Made by a program: the position numbers and the translations under genes. The notes below the pieces were generated by a model that saw only the letters and a program-made list of their open reading frames with translations, ran no database searches and was not told the DNA's origin. A stretch of 64,000 nt of DNA from Gracilibacillus salitolerans (lineage in GTDB: Bacteria; Bacillota; Bacilli; Bacillales; Amphibacillaceae), in contig NZ_CP045915.1 of assembly GCF_009650095.1 (NCBI RefSeq), forward strand, positions 2,356,001 to 2,420,000, written 5' to 3'. This document shows positions 26,791-36,022 of the stretch, in pieces. Position 1 is the stretch's first letter, and the number at the start of each line of letters is the position of its first letter.

Positions 26791-27896
26791 AAGTAAAAAA
26801 ATTCAAGGGTGCAACAATGCCAGAAGTGATGCAAGTCGTGAGAAAAGAATTAGGACCAGATGCTGTCATATTAAATTCAAAAGTCATACATGAAGGTGGC
26901 TTTTTGGGGCTATTCAAAAAAAGAAAAATGGAAGTTTTAGCGGCAATTGATCAAACAAAGTTACCAAAAAAAAAGCATGTTACGCATAAAAAAGTAGCAG
27001 AACCTAAAACTGATTCCAAATCTAATGTCGTAAGTTCTAATCAAGATAATGTATTACAAGAGTTACGAGAAATGAAGCAATGGATGCAAAAGAATGCAAC
27101 GAAAGATTCGAGTTTCCAGATGCCATATCAGTTAGCTTACGACCATCTAATTAAACAAGAAGTAGATCAGGAGATTGCTTACGACTTAACCGACTCTATA
27201 CAAGCAAGGTTTAATAATGATGAGATAGGAGAAAGTAAAGTGTGGGTCCAGTTATCTTTTGAAGTAAAACACCGCATAGCAAACAAAGGGACTTTTGGTG
27301 GAGAAATATTTGATAAACAGTTTATTCATTTGGTTGGGCCTACAGGAGTCGGAAAAACAACAACGATAGCCAAGCTAGCAGCACATTGCGTGTTAAATCG
27401 CCAAAAAAAAGTAGCGTTCATAACAACGGATACGTATCGAATTGCTGCGATTGAACAACTAAAGACGTATTCGAAAATCTTAGATGTACCAATAGAAATT
27501 GCATACAATCTGGATGATTATCAAAAGGCGAAGGAAAAGTTTAAAGATTATGATTATGTTTTTGTTGATACAGCCGGTAGAAATTTCAGAGATGAAAAAT
27601 ATATCAAAGAATTAGGTAAAATTGTTGATTTAAACTACGAGGTCAATACGTATCTAGTCCTTTCATTAACTACAAGGGCAAAGGACCTAGAAGAGATTTA
27701 TCAACAATTTGATAATATACCAATCAAACAACTTATTTTAACTAAAAAGGATGAAACAACTACTTATGGTCCTATATTAAATTTGTGTTTGAAATATAAA
27801 ATGGGTATTGCGTATATAACAAACGGTCAGGATGTACCTGATGACATTGAAGAAACTTCCATAGAGCAAATTGGAAAATTAATAGTTGGTGATTAA
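26787..27896 (+). CDS. flhF: SRP-type GTPase FlhF
   Basis: 369-aa member of the SRP GTPase family that, with FlhG, governs place and number of flagella. N-terminal basic region, a charged linker, then the NG domain with G1 [10 protein letters not shown] (about 184-193), ITTDTYRIAAIEQL (G2), DTAGR (G3) and LTKKDETTTYG (G4). Start ATG overlaps flhA. flhG follows immediately. Confidence 0.96.
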   Translation: MKVKKFKGATMPEVMQVVRKELGPDAVILNSKVIHEGGFLGLFKKRKMEVLAAIDQTKLPKKKHVTHKKVAEPKTDSKSNVVSSNQDNVLQELREMKQWMQKNATKDSSFQMPYQLAYDHLIKQEVDQEIAYDLTDSIQARFNNDEIGESKVWVQLSFEVKHRIANKGTFGGEIFDKQFIHLVGPTGVGKTTTIAKLAAHCVLNRQKKVAFITTDTYRIAAIEQLKTYSKILDVPIEIAYNLDDYQKAKEKFKDYDYVFVDTAGRNFRDEKYIKELGKIVDLNYEVNTYLVLSLTTRAKDLEEIYQQFDNIPIKQLILTKKDETTTYGPILNLCLKYKMGIAYITNGQDVPDDIEETSIEQIGKLIVGD

Positions 27897-27897
27897 A

Positions 27898-28758
27898 ATG
27901 GCTGATCAAGCAGCAAAGCTAAGACAAAAATTAAGAGGAGTTCACAGTCATTACCACGCAAAAACTATAGCTGTAGTAAGTGGTAAAGGAGGAGTAGGGA
28001 AGTCTAATATTGCTTTAAACTTTTCTTTATCCTTAGCTAGCAAAGGTAAAAAAGTTTTATTATTTGACTTGGATGTTGGCATGGGGAATATTGACATTCT
28101 GTTAGGTAAAAGTTCTAACTATTCTATTATTAATCTGTTCGAGAATAAATTGTCGATATATGATATTATAGAACTAGGTCCAAAATCACTTCATTATATT
28201 GCGGGGGGTAGTGGACAAGATCATATTTTCTATCTTAATGAGGAAAGATTGCAATTTTTCCTTGAGCAATTAGAACTGCTTTTGAGAGAATATGACTATA
28301 TTATTTTCGACATGGGGGCAGGTGTTACGCGAGAAACCATCCATTATATTTTAGCTGTTGATGAATGTATTCTTGTAACAACTCCAGAACCAACATCCAT
28401 GACAGATGCATATTCCATGATAAAGCATGTTTTATTACAACAACCGACAAAGTTTCATCTAATTATTAATCGTTCTAAAAGTAAAAAACAGGGTATCGAT
28501 ATCATGAATCGTATGAATAGCGCTGTGAAACGTTTTTTAGACCATGATGTAGTACCACTTGGAACAATCCCTGATGATTCAGCTGTTACAGATGCTGTAT
28601 TAGCACAGCAACCTTTTGTTATATATAACCCTAAATCAAAAGCATCAGTGGCAATCGAACATGTCACCAATCATTATCTAGGGGAACCGGAACCATCAAA
28701 AAAATCAGATGATTCAGGATTTCTAAACAGACTCAGAAGATTAATTACAGAAAGGTAG
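27898..28758 (+). CDS. flhG: MinD-like ATPase FlhG (YlxH)
   Basis: 286 aa from ATG 27898, placed one nucleotide after the flhF stop codon. It has the deviant Walker A KGGVGKS (30-36, VVSGKGGVGKSNIALNF), the FDLDVGMGNIDILLG segment and YDYIIFDMGAGV, as in MinD/ParA ATPases. FlhG stimulates FlhF GTPase activity and controls flagellar number. A basic N-terminus (AAKLRQKLRG) corresponds to the FlhF-activating segment. cheB follows after 6 nt. Confidence 0.96.
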   Translation: MADQAAKLRQKLRGVHSHYHAKTIAVVSGKGGVGKSNIALNFSLSLASKGKKVLLFDLDVGMGNIDILLGKSSNYSIINLFENKLSIYDIIELGPKSLHYIAGGSGQDHIFYLNEERLQFFLEQLELLLREYDYIIFDMGAGVTRETIHYILAVDECILVTTPEPTSMTDAYSMIKHVLLQQPTKFHLIINRSKSKKQGIDIMNRMNSAVKRFLDHDVVPLGTIPDDSAVTDAVLAQQPFVIYNPKSKASVAIEHVTNHYLGEPEPSKKSDDSGFLNRLRRLITER

Positions 28759-28764
28759 AAATCT

Positions 28765-29814
28765 ATGAACAAAAAACTTGTATTAGTCGTTGATGATTCA
28801 GCATTTATGCGAAAAATGATTTCAGATATTATCCATTCTTCTCCTTATTTAGAAGTAATTGCTACGGCAAGAAATGGTGAAGATGCGTTAAAGAAAGTGA
28901 TGGAATTAAAACCTGATGTTATTACTTTAGATGTAGAAATGCCGCTAATGGATGGAATATCAACGTTACAAGAAATCATGAAAAAGGTGCCAACACCTGT
29001 TGTTATGCTTTCCAGTTTAACGAAATCTGGTGCAGATAAAACGATAGAGGCAATGTCTTACGGTGCTGTTGACTTTATCGCAAAACCTTCAGGATCAATA
29101 TCTTTAAATATTAAAGACGTTGAATCAGAGATAGTTCAAAAAGTAGAGCATGCATCACGTGCTAATTACAAGTTATCCATAAATACGTCATCCTCTATTC
29201 AAAAGAAAAGCTATAAACCTATTACAAGTAATCGTCCGATTGTCGCGATAGGTTCTTCAACAGGGGGACCTAGAGCATTACAACAAGTTATCACCAAATT
29301 GCCAGCTGGTTTTCCATCACCGGTTGTTATTGTTCAGCATATGCCAAAAGGATTTACCAAATCGTTGGCTGAACGTCTCGATAAATTATCAAATGTAACA
29401 GTCAAAGAAGTGGAAAATGGAGATTTAATAGAGAATGGTAAAGTGTATCTAGCACCGGGCGGAAGTCAATTTAGGGTAAAAGAGATCCACAGCCGATTAT
29501 ATGCAGAAGTAAAACACGAACAGCCAGTCAATGGACATCAACCATCTGTAGATGTATTGTTTGAATCGATTGCTAATGTACAGGATTGTCATCCTCTTGC
29601 AGTTATCTTGACCGGGATGGGTAGTGATGGTTCAAATGGCATGATACATATAAAGAAACGACATCCTAGAACCATTGCTATATCTCAGTCAAAAGAAACA
29701 TGTGTAGTTTATGGTATGCCTCAAGCAGCAGAAAAAACTAGTTTAGTAGATTATGTAGAAGACTTAGAAAATATTGGTGAAGTATTAGTGCAAAAAATCC
29801 GAAAGAAGAGGTGA
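28765..29814 (+). CDS. cheB: Chemotaxis protein-glutamate methylesterase CheB
   Basis: 349 aa. N-terminal receiver domain with D10/D11 and phosphoacceptor D56 (ITLDVEMPLMDG). C-terminal esterase domain with the catalytic Ser in AIGSSTGGPRALQQ, His in VQHMPKGFT and Asp in LTGMGSDGSNGM. Removes methyl groups from receptors for adaptation. First of the cheB-cheA-cheW-cheC-cheD block; AGGTAG-like site just upstream of the ATG. Confidence 0.97.
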   Translation: MNKKLVLVVDDSAFMRKMISDIIHSSPYLEVIATARNGEDALKKVMELKPDVITLDVEMPLMDGISTLQEIMKKVPTPVVMLSSLTKSGADKTIEAMSYGAVDFIAKPSGSISLNIKDVESEIVQKVEHASRANYKLSINTSSSIQKKSYKPITSNRPIVAIGSSTGGPRALQQVITKLPAGFPSPVVIVQHMPKGFTKSLAERLDKLSNVTVKEVENGDLIENGKVYLAPGGSQFRVKEIHSRLYAEVKHEQPVNGHQPSVDVLFESIANVQDCHPLAVILTGMGSDGSNGMIHIKKRHPRTIAISQSKETCVVYGMPQAAEKTSLVDYVEDLENIGEVLVQKIRKKR

Positions 29815-29821
29815 AATACCG

Positions 29822-31852
29822 ATGGAAAATAACGAGTATCTTGAAGTATTTATTGAGGAAAGCAAAGAGCACATTCAATCATTAAACGATCAACTATTAG
29901 TTTTAGAAAATGAACCGGAAAACATGGATACAGTAGGCGAAATTTTCCGTTCTGCACACACTTTAAAAGGTATGGCTGCAACAATGGGTTTTCAGGATCT
30001 AGCTGATTTAACGCATAAGATGGAGAATGTACTAGATGCAGTGCGAAATGATCAGTTGAAAATCACTACTGATATCATTGATGTAATCTTTCAGGCTGTT
30101 GATCAGCTTGAAGGAATGGTTTTAGATATAGCTGAAGGTGGCGATGGTTCTTCAGATGTGCAGGAACTTGTAAACACATTACAAGCTATTGAAAGTAACC
30201 AAGGTGTCGTAAGCGTAAACGAATTAACAAAAGAAACAAAACCAGAGAGCAGTGATCAAGCACATTTTTACCAGTTTGATCAATTTGAATTAGCTATTAT
30301 AGATCAATCAAAAGAAAATGGATTCGAGAATTTGGAAGTAACAGTAAAATTAAATGAAAACTGTCTATTAAAAGCTGCTCGCGTATATATGGTGTTTGAG
30401 GTCTTAGAACAAATTGGCGAAGTAATTAAGGCTGATCCTACAGTTCAAGATTTAGAAGAAGAAAATTTTGATTTGCAGTTTCATGTGTTATTAGTGACAA
30501 AGGATAGCGCTGAAGATGTAAAACAAAAAATTCTAAAAGTGTCTGAAATTGAAGAAGTTATAGTTTCAACGTTCGAACAGGATAAAAATGTTCAGGCAAA
30601 CAACGATGAGAATAATAAAGTTGAAAAAGAATCAATTGAGAGTAAGGAATCATCACAGAATAAAAATGCAGATGATAGTAAGAAAAAAACAGGAAAAGGT
30701 GTTACAAGTAAGACAATTCGGGTTAATATTGATCGGCTTGATGGTTTAATGAATTTATTTGAGGAATTAGTTATTGATAGAGGGCGCCTAGAACAGATTT
30801 CAGCAAATCTTAAGCATGCAGATTTACAAGAGACTGTAGAGCGAATGTCGAGAATTTCAGGTGATTTACAAAATATTATTTTAAATATGCGTATGGTCCC
30901 TATTGAACAAGTGTTTAATCGTTTTCCTAGAATGGTGCGTCAACTTTCAAAAGATTTAGGTAAAAAAATAAATCTGGACATTATTGGTGCAGAAACTGAA
31001 TTAGACCGAACCGTTATCGATGAAATTGGTGATCCGTTAGTACACTTGATTCGTAATGCTTTAGATCACGGTATCGAAACTCCAGAGAAGCGACAAGAAG
31101 CAGGAAAAAAGGAAGAAGGAGACTTATTATTAGAAGCTTACCATAGTGGAAATCATGTCTTTATTGAAATATCTGATGACGGTGCAGGAATTAACAGAGA
31201 AAAAGTTGTAAACAAAGCAATTTCTAATCACGTTATTACAGAAGAGGAAGCTAGTCAATTAACAGATAAACAAGTGTATCAACTGATCATGTCTAGTGGT
31301 TTCTCTACTGCTGATACGATTAGTGATGTATCAGGACGTGGTGTAGGTTTAGACGTAGTGAAAAATACGATTGAATCACTAGGTGGAACGATTACAATCG
31401 AGTCAGAAGAAGGAAAAGGATCCCTGTTTTCTATCCAATTACCATTAACTTTATCTATTATATCTGTTTTATTAGTAGAAGTTGAGAAAGAAAAATATGC
31501 AATCCCGCTATCATCTATTATTGAAACAGCAATTATTAGCAAATCAGAGATTTTAAATGCTCACAACAAAAAGGTAATTGACTTCAGAGGAAAAGTAGTA
31601 CCATTAATAGATTTAAAAAATGTATTTGAAGTACCAACTGAGAAACAAGATGATGAGTTCTATTCCATTGTTATTATTCGAAAAGGGGATAGGATGGCAG
31701 GATTAGTTGTTGATACTTTCATCGGTCAACAGGAGATCGTATTAAAATCGTTAGGAGACTATTTAGGAGATGTATTTGCGATTTCAGGTGCCACTATTTT
31801 AGGTGATGGGCAAGTAGCATTAATAGTTGATACCAATACATTAATTAACTAG
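29822..31852 (+). CDS. cheA: Chemotaxis histidine kinase CheA
   Basis: 676 aa. The P1 HPt domain carries H46 (FRSAHTLKGMAATMGF). A P2 CheY/CheB-binding domain covers about 155-245, followed by a charged linker. P3 dimerisation starts near 300 (TIRVNIDRLDGLMNLFEELV). P4 is the ATPase with HLIRNALDHGIE, EISDDGAGI and DVSGRGVGLDVV boxes. P5 is CheW-like (LSIISVLLVEVEKEKYAIPL). Autophosphorylates in response to receptors and feeds CheY and CheB. GAGGTGA precedes the ATG by 9 nt. Confidence 0.98.
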   Translation: MENNEYLEVFIEESKEHIQSLNDQLLVLENEPENMDTVGEIFRSAHTLKGMAATMGFQDLADLTHKMENVLDAVRNDQLKITTDIIDVIFQAVDQLEGMVLDIAEGGDGSSDVQELVNTLQAIESNQGVVSVNELTKETKPESSDQAHFYQFDQFELAIIDQSKENGFENLEVTVKLNENCLLKAARVYMVFEVLEQIGEVIKADPTVQDLEEENFDLQFHVLLVTKDSAEDVKQKILKVSEIEEVIVSTFEQDKNVQANNDENNKVEKESIESKESSQNKNADDSKKKTGKGVTSKTIRVNIDRLDGLMNLFEELVIDRGRLEQISANLKHADLQETVERMSRISGDLQNIILNMRMVPIEQVFNRFPRMVRQLSKDLGKKINLDIIGAETELDRTVIDEIGDPLVHLIRNALDHGIETPEKRQEAGKKEEGDLLLEAYHSGNHVFIEISDDGAGINREKVVNKAISNHVITEEEASQLTDKQVYQLIMSSGFSTADTISDVSGRGVGLDVVKNTIESLGGTITIESEEGKGSLFSIQLPLTLSIISVLLVEVEKEKYAIPLSSIIETAIISKSEILNAHNKKVIDFRGKVVPLIDLKNVFEVPTEKQDDEFYSIVIIRKGDRMAGLVVDTFIGQQEIVLKSLGDYLGDVFAISGATILGDGQVALIVDTNTLIN

Positions 31853-31862
31853 GAGGGGTAGC

Positions 31863-32333
31863 ATGAAAGAAGTAACAAGCAATCATCAATCGATAATTAT
31901 CGAATTGGATAAAGAAGAATATGCGATTCCTGTGGAAGTCGTCGGAGCTATCGAGCGGATGCAACATATTACTAGAGTACCAAAAACAGCAAATTTCGTT
32001 AAAGGAGTTATCAATCTTCGTGGTGTAGTTACGCCAATAATAGATTTACGTGAGCGATTTGGAATGGAAAGTATGGAACAAACTGAAAGTACAAGGATTA
32101 TCATTATTCATATGGATAAGTATGATGTTGGATTTATTGTGGATGCTGCTTATGATGTCTTAGATATTCCAGAGGAAGCAATTGAACCTGCTCCACAAGT
32201 GATCGGAACAGTCGATGCTGACTACATTGGAGGAGTTGCAAAAGTCGACAAGAGATTGATCATGCTTTTAGAGTTGGAAAAAGTATTATCACAAGAAACA
32301 TATCACGCTGCAATCCCAGGACAAGAAGGTTAA
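31863..32333 (+). CDS. cheW: Chemotaxis coupling protein CheW
   Basis: 156 aa, single CheW domain linking receptors to CheA: IIIELDKEEYAIPVEVVGAI at the start, the FVKGVINLRGVVTPIIDLRE signature at about 43-62, and a C-terminal VDKRLIMLLELEKVL. GGAGGGG precedes the ATG by 6 nt. Lies between cheA and cheC, as in B. subtilis. Confidence 0.97.
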   Translation: MKEVTSNHQSIIIELDKEEYAIPVEVVGAIERMQHITRVPKTANFVKGVINLRGVVTPIIDLRERFGMESMEQTESTRIIIIHMDKYDVGFIVDAAYDVLDIPEEAIEPAPQVIGTVDADYIGGVAKVDKRLIMLLELEKVLSQETYHAAIPGQEG

Positions 32334-32339
32334 ATAAAA

Positions 32340-32966
32340 ATGGCCAATATGGAAAATTTATCGCAACAACATTTAGATGTTTTAAAGGAAGTAGGTAATA
32401 TTGGCGCAGGTAATGCTGCTACGGCACTTTCAAGCTTATTAGGGAAAAAAATCGACATGTCAGTCCCATCAATTCAAATTGTCGATTTTAATGAATTGAT
32501 GGAATATGTAGGTGGGCCTGAACAAATAATCGTTAGTGTATTTTTAAGAATACAAGGTGAAGCACCTGGAAGTATGTTTTTTGTTCTCTCACCTGAAGAG
32601 GCAACTTCGTTAGTTGAACAATTAACAGGCACATCGGGTGATGATATCGGAGAAAATGATCTTGCTATTTCTGCTATTTCTGAAATTGGTAATATCCTTT
32701 CGGGATCTTATTTATCTGCTTTATCTGATTTTACGTCTATCAACCTGCAACCAACTGTACCGAATGTAACGATTGATATGGCAGCTGCTATTTTAATGCA
32801 AGGACTTCTTGAAATTTCTCAAGAAAGCGACTATGCGATAATCATAGATACGATGATTGAAGAGGAAGAACAGTCAAACGAGTCGGTGAAAGGCCATTTC
32901 TTTTTATTACCAGACCCTGACTCTTTTGATGAAATTTTCAAAGCACTAGGGGTCGAAGAGTTATGA
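32340..32966 (+). CDS. cheC: CheY-P phosphatase CheC
   Basis: 208 aa. Two phosphatase helices with the E-xx-N signature: LKEVGNIGAGNAATALSSLL (about 16-35) and ISEIGNILSGSYLSALSDF (about 115-133). CheC dephosphorylates CheY-P and is activated by CheD. No strong Shine-Dalgarno before the ATG, 6 nt after the cheW stop, so coupling is likely. Overlaps cheD by 4 nt, consistent with the CheC-CheD complex. Confidence 0.96.
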   Translation: MANMENLSQQHLDVLKEVGNIGAGNAATALSSLLGKKIDMSVPSIQIVDFNELMEYVGGPEQIIVSVFLRIQGEAPGSMFFVLSPEEATSLVEQLTGTSGDDIGENDLAISAISEIGNILSGSYLSALSDFTSINLQPTVPNVTIDMAAAILMQGLLEISQESDYAIIIDTMIEEEEQSNESVKGHFFLLPDPDSFDEIFKALGVEEL

Positions 32967-33454
32967 CAATCATAACAACTGTTGTAAAAGTAGGTATTGC
33001 AGATTTACAAGTAGCACAAGTACCAAACACATTAAAAACATCTGGATTAGGATCTTGCGTTGGTGTAGTCATCTATGAGCAGAAGGTAGCAGGACTTGCG
33101 CATGTCATGTTACCAGATTCAACTGCCTCCAAAAAAAGTATAGTTAACGAAATGAAGTATGCAGACACATCGATTGACTTATTATTGGAGCAACTTTTAA
33201 CTGAAGGTGTCTGTAAATCTAAGTTGAAAGCTAAAATAGCTGGTGGAGCACATATGTTTTCCTTTCAGTCTGATAATAATATGTTGAAAATTGGTCAACG
33301 AAATGTCGAAGCGGTGCTTGCCAAATTAAAGGAACATAAAATCCCGGTTATTGCACAAGATGTTGGCGGTAATAAAGGGAGAACAATTGAATTCAATATC
33401 GAAACAGGTATGCTGGAAGTACGAACGGTAAATAGTGGCGTTATGCAAATTTAA
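32963..33454 (+). CDS. cheD: Chemoreceptor glutamine deamidase CheD
   Basis: 163 aa. Catalytic Cys in LGSCVGVVIYE, His in AGLAHVMLPDS and Thr/Ser in the YADTSIDLLLEQL segment, matching CheD. Deamidates receptor glutamines and binds CheC. The ATG overlaps the cheC stop (ATGA). sigD follows after 34 nt. Confidence 0.96.
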   Translation: MTIITTVVKVGIADLQVAQVPNTLKTSGLGSCVGVVIYEQKVAGLAHVMLPDSTASKKSIVNEMKYADTSIDLLLEQLLTEGVCKSKLKAKIAGGAHMFSFQSDNNMLKIGQRNVEAVLAKLKEHKIPVIAQDVGGNKGRTIEFNIETGMLEVRTVNSGVMQI

Positions 33455-33488
33455 TTAGAATTAGTTATTTTTGAAATGAGGTGATTCG

Positions 33489-34253
33489 ATGGTCAAAGAT
33501 ACATCAGTAGAAAAAAGTTTGTGGAATAAATGGTTAAACAACAAAAGTGAAGAAAATACGAACAAATTAATTGAAAACTATATGTATCTTGTACATTACC
33601 ATGTCCAACGAATCGCTGTTAATCTACCTAAAAGTGTTAACAAAGATGATATCAAAAGTTTGGGTTTATTTGGCTTGTTTGATGCAATTTTAAAATTTGA
33701 TAATAGTCGCGACTTAAAATTTGATACTTACGCTTCCTTTCGAATAAAGGGTGCCATAATTGACGGATTGAGAAAAGAAGATTGGTTACCTCGAACGACA
33801 CGTGATAAAGTAAAAAAAATAGATCAAGCAATCGAATCGTTAGAACAATCACTTCAACGGGAAGTAAACTCCGATGAAATTGCAGAATATTTAGGGTTAA
33901 CTACGGCTGAAGTAGAGGATTCTTTAAAAGATAGCTTTTTTGCTAACCTCTTGTCGATGGAGGAGAAAAGTAAAAACAACACAGAAGAAACAAAAGAAGG
34001 AATTGGTTATCTTATTCCGGATGATAGGGAACCTTTACCTGAAGAAAATATTGTACAAAAGGAAAACTATCAAGAATTATCGAAATGTATCCAACAATTA
34101 AACGAAAATGAGCAAATGGTATTAAGTTTATTTTATGATAAGGAATTAACATTTACAGAAATCGGTAAAGTATTAGGCTTAACAACATCAAGGATCTCGC
34201 AAATTCATAAACAAGCTATAGTAAAAGTTCGTCATTTATATAAAAAAATATAA
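33489..34253 (+). CDS. sigD: RNA polymerase sigma factor SigD (FliA/WhiG type)
   Basis: 254 aa flagellar sigma factor for late genes (flagellin, motor, autolysins). Region 2 includes FGLFDAILKFDNSRDLKFDT and YASFRIKGAIIDGLR; region 3 SLQREVNSDEIAEYLGLT; region 4 ends in an HTH, ELTFTEIGKVLGLTTSRISQ. GAGGTGA lies upstream. As in B. subtilis it sits near the end of fla/che, so its level depends on transcription reaching the distal end. Confidence 0.97.
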   Translation: MVKDTSVEKSLWNKWLNNKSEENTNKLIENYMYLVHYHVQRIAVNLPKSVNKDDIKSLGLFGLFDAILKFDNSRDLKFDTYASFRIKGAIIDGLRKEDWLPRTTRDKVKKIDQAIESLEQSLQREVNSDEIAEYLGLTTAEVEDSLKDSFFANLLSMEEKSKNNTEETKEGIGYLIPDDREPLPEENIVQKENYQELSKCIQQLNENEQMVLSLFYDKELTFTEIGKVLGLTTSRISQIHKQAIVKVRHLYKKI

Positions 34254-34274
34254 TAGTATAGGCGGGGCTTGATC

Positions 34275-35642
34275 ATGAATGAAATAAAAGAAAAAATAGA
34301 TATTAATGTCTCGAAAGATCGATTAGTGGCAACACTGTATGTTAAAGATCCAGATGCAACGGAAGACATAACAGAAGAGGATATTCAGGAGTTACTAAAA
34401 AGCTATAAGATCGTATTTGGAGTAATGAACTTAGCTGAGTTAGCTTGGAAACAAAAACTATTAGAAGATAATGAATGTATCATCGCAGAAGGAAAAACGC
34501 CGCAAAATGGTACAAACGGCAGGTTAATTGTAAAGCAATCAACAGACAGTTCTTTAGCCGCAGAAGAAAAAAAGAATTTTAGGGATATAACAAAAATCCC
34601 TATGGTTGAGGAACATGACATTTTAGCACAATTAATACCTCCAACTGATGGTGAACCAGGCATTGATATCTTTCATAATCCGGTAAAACAAAAGAAAGGG
34701 AAGCCTTATAAATGTAAACCAGGAACAAATGTTTCTTTTAACGAATCCGATCAAACATATAATGCTACTTCGGATGGACAATTATCCGTTGGTGATCAAG
34801 TAATAAACGTACATCCACTATATGAAGTAAGTGGTGACCTATCTCTCGAAACCGGTAATATAGAGTTTAATGGTTCCGTGGTGATCAAAGGAAATGTTCC
34901 TACTGGCTTCAGTGTAACAGCAAATGGTGATGTAACAGTGCATGGTATTGTAGAGGCATCTTATATAAATGCAGGTGGCAATATATTAATAAGAGAAGGC
35001 ATTGCAGGGATGGAGAAAGCTGTTGTAATCGCTGGTGCGGATATTGAGGTAGGTTATATTAATCAGGCAGAGGTGACGGCAGGTAATAATCTTAAAGTAA
35101 AAAAATCGATCATGCATTCTAATTGTGTGGCGCAACATAATATTTTCTGTGCTAATGGAAGTATTATTGGTGGCAGTTGTTCAGTAGGAAAAATGATAGA
35201 GGTAAAAAATTTAGGGAATTTGGCAAATTCAAAAACGCAATTAACTTTTGGAATCAGTAAAAAAGTATTAGATCGTGTAAGCGATTTAAAACAGGAACAG
35301 AAAGAATTAAAAGAGAGTCGTCAGAAATTACGGATTTTGGGTGATCAATTGAAGCAAAAGAAACATGCTGTTGGTGAACTACCAACAAAAGAAAGGATTA
35401 TGTTATTAAAACAACGTAATATGCTTGATAAGACCACCGAAAAACTACAAATAATTGAAGATGAATTAAATGAATTACAAGTTGAAATTGGTAATTTTGC
35501 CGGTATGAAATTAACGGTTAAAGGAAGAGCCTATGAAAATGTTGAATTATTGTTCGGTAAATATAAACGAGTTTTACATCAAGAACATCAATACTTTCAA
35601 GCTTATCTAGAAGAAAAAGAAGTTACTATTCAATCTTTATAG
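34275..35642 (+). CDS. FapA/DUF342-family protein
   Basis: 455 aa from ATG 34275 (GGCGGGG 7 nt upstream; an in-frame TTG at 34269 is less likely). N-terminal DUF342 region (about 1-150), then a right-handed beta-helix-like segment with glycine turns (GNVPTGFSVTANGDVTVHGI, GGNILIREGIAGMEKAVVIA), then a coiled coil (about 340-410) and a short C-terminal domain. FapA-like proteins are polymerising or scaffold proteins whose role is poorly known. B. subtilis has no gene here between sigD and swrB. In-operon position suggests a link with motility or cell-surface biology; this is inference. Confidence 0.85.
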   Translation: MNEIKEKIDINVSKDRLVATLYVKDPDATEDITEEDIQELLKSYKIVFGVMNLAELAWKQKLLEDNECIIAEGKTPQNGTNGRLIVKQSTDSSLAAEEKKNFRDITKIPMVEEHDILAQLIPPTDGEPGIDIFHNPVKQKKGKPYKCKPGTNVSFNESDQTYNATSDGQLSVGDQVINVHPLYEVSGDLSLETGNIEFNGSVVIKGNVPTGFSVTANGDVTVHGIVEASYINAGGNILIREGIAGMEKAVVIAGADIEVGYINQAEVTAGNNLKVKKSIMHSNCVAQHNIFCANGSIIGGSCSVGKMIEVKNLGNLANSKTQLTFGISKKVLDRVSDLKQEQKELKESRQKLRILGDQLKQKKHAVGELPTKERIMLLKQRNMLDKTTEKLQIIEDELNELQVEIGNFAGMKLTVKGRAYENVELLFGKYKRVLHQEHQYFQAYLEEKEVTIQSL

Positions 35643-35706
35643 CTAAACTGTTATACTGGAAGTATATGAAAGTGCGGATATTTATTTCAAATACTGGAGG
35701 TATCCC

Positions 35707-36012
35707 ATGAGTTGGAAAGCTGTAGAAATGCAGGTTGCGTTGCCGAGAACACAAGATGCTGGTAAGATACAGGATCAAATGCAACAACAAGGCAGGATTG
35801 ATCAGAATCAGCTGGCACAGTCAATGGCTAATGAAGAGTTGAGGAAACGAAAGCAGGTTTTAGAACAAGAAGCAAGTGAGCAACTTAAAAACAACAAGCA
35901 AAAGGGAGATGACACCTTTCAAACAGCAACAGAAGATATGAAAGGAGAGGTGTGGCAACAACATCAAATGAGACATCCTTACCTAGGAAATAAAGTGGAC
36001 TATAGTGGTTAA
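35707..36012 (+). CDS. Small conserved-looking hypothetical protein in fla operon
   Basis: 101 aa, no membrane segment, very rich in Gln, Lys and Glu (14 or more Gln). It starts MSWKAVEMQVALPRTQDAGK and ends HPYLGNKVDYSG, with a charged helical middle likely to be a coiled coil. GGAGGT precedes the ATG by 5 nt, so translation is well supported. I do not recognise a characterised family. The PYLG-K-DYSG tail may be a conserved motif. It is located between the FapA-like gene and the SwrB-like gene, 10 nt before the latter. Confidence 0.75.
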   Translation: MSWKAVEMQVALPRTQDAGKIQDQMQQQGRIDQNQLAQSMANEELRKRKQVLEQEASEQLKNNKQKGDDTFQTATEDMKGEVWQQHQMRHPYLGNKVDYSG

Positions 36013-36022
36013 GAGGTAGATT

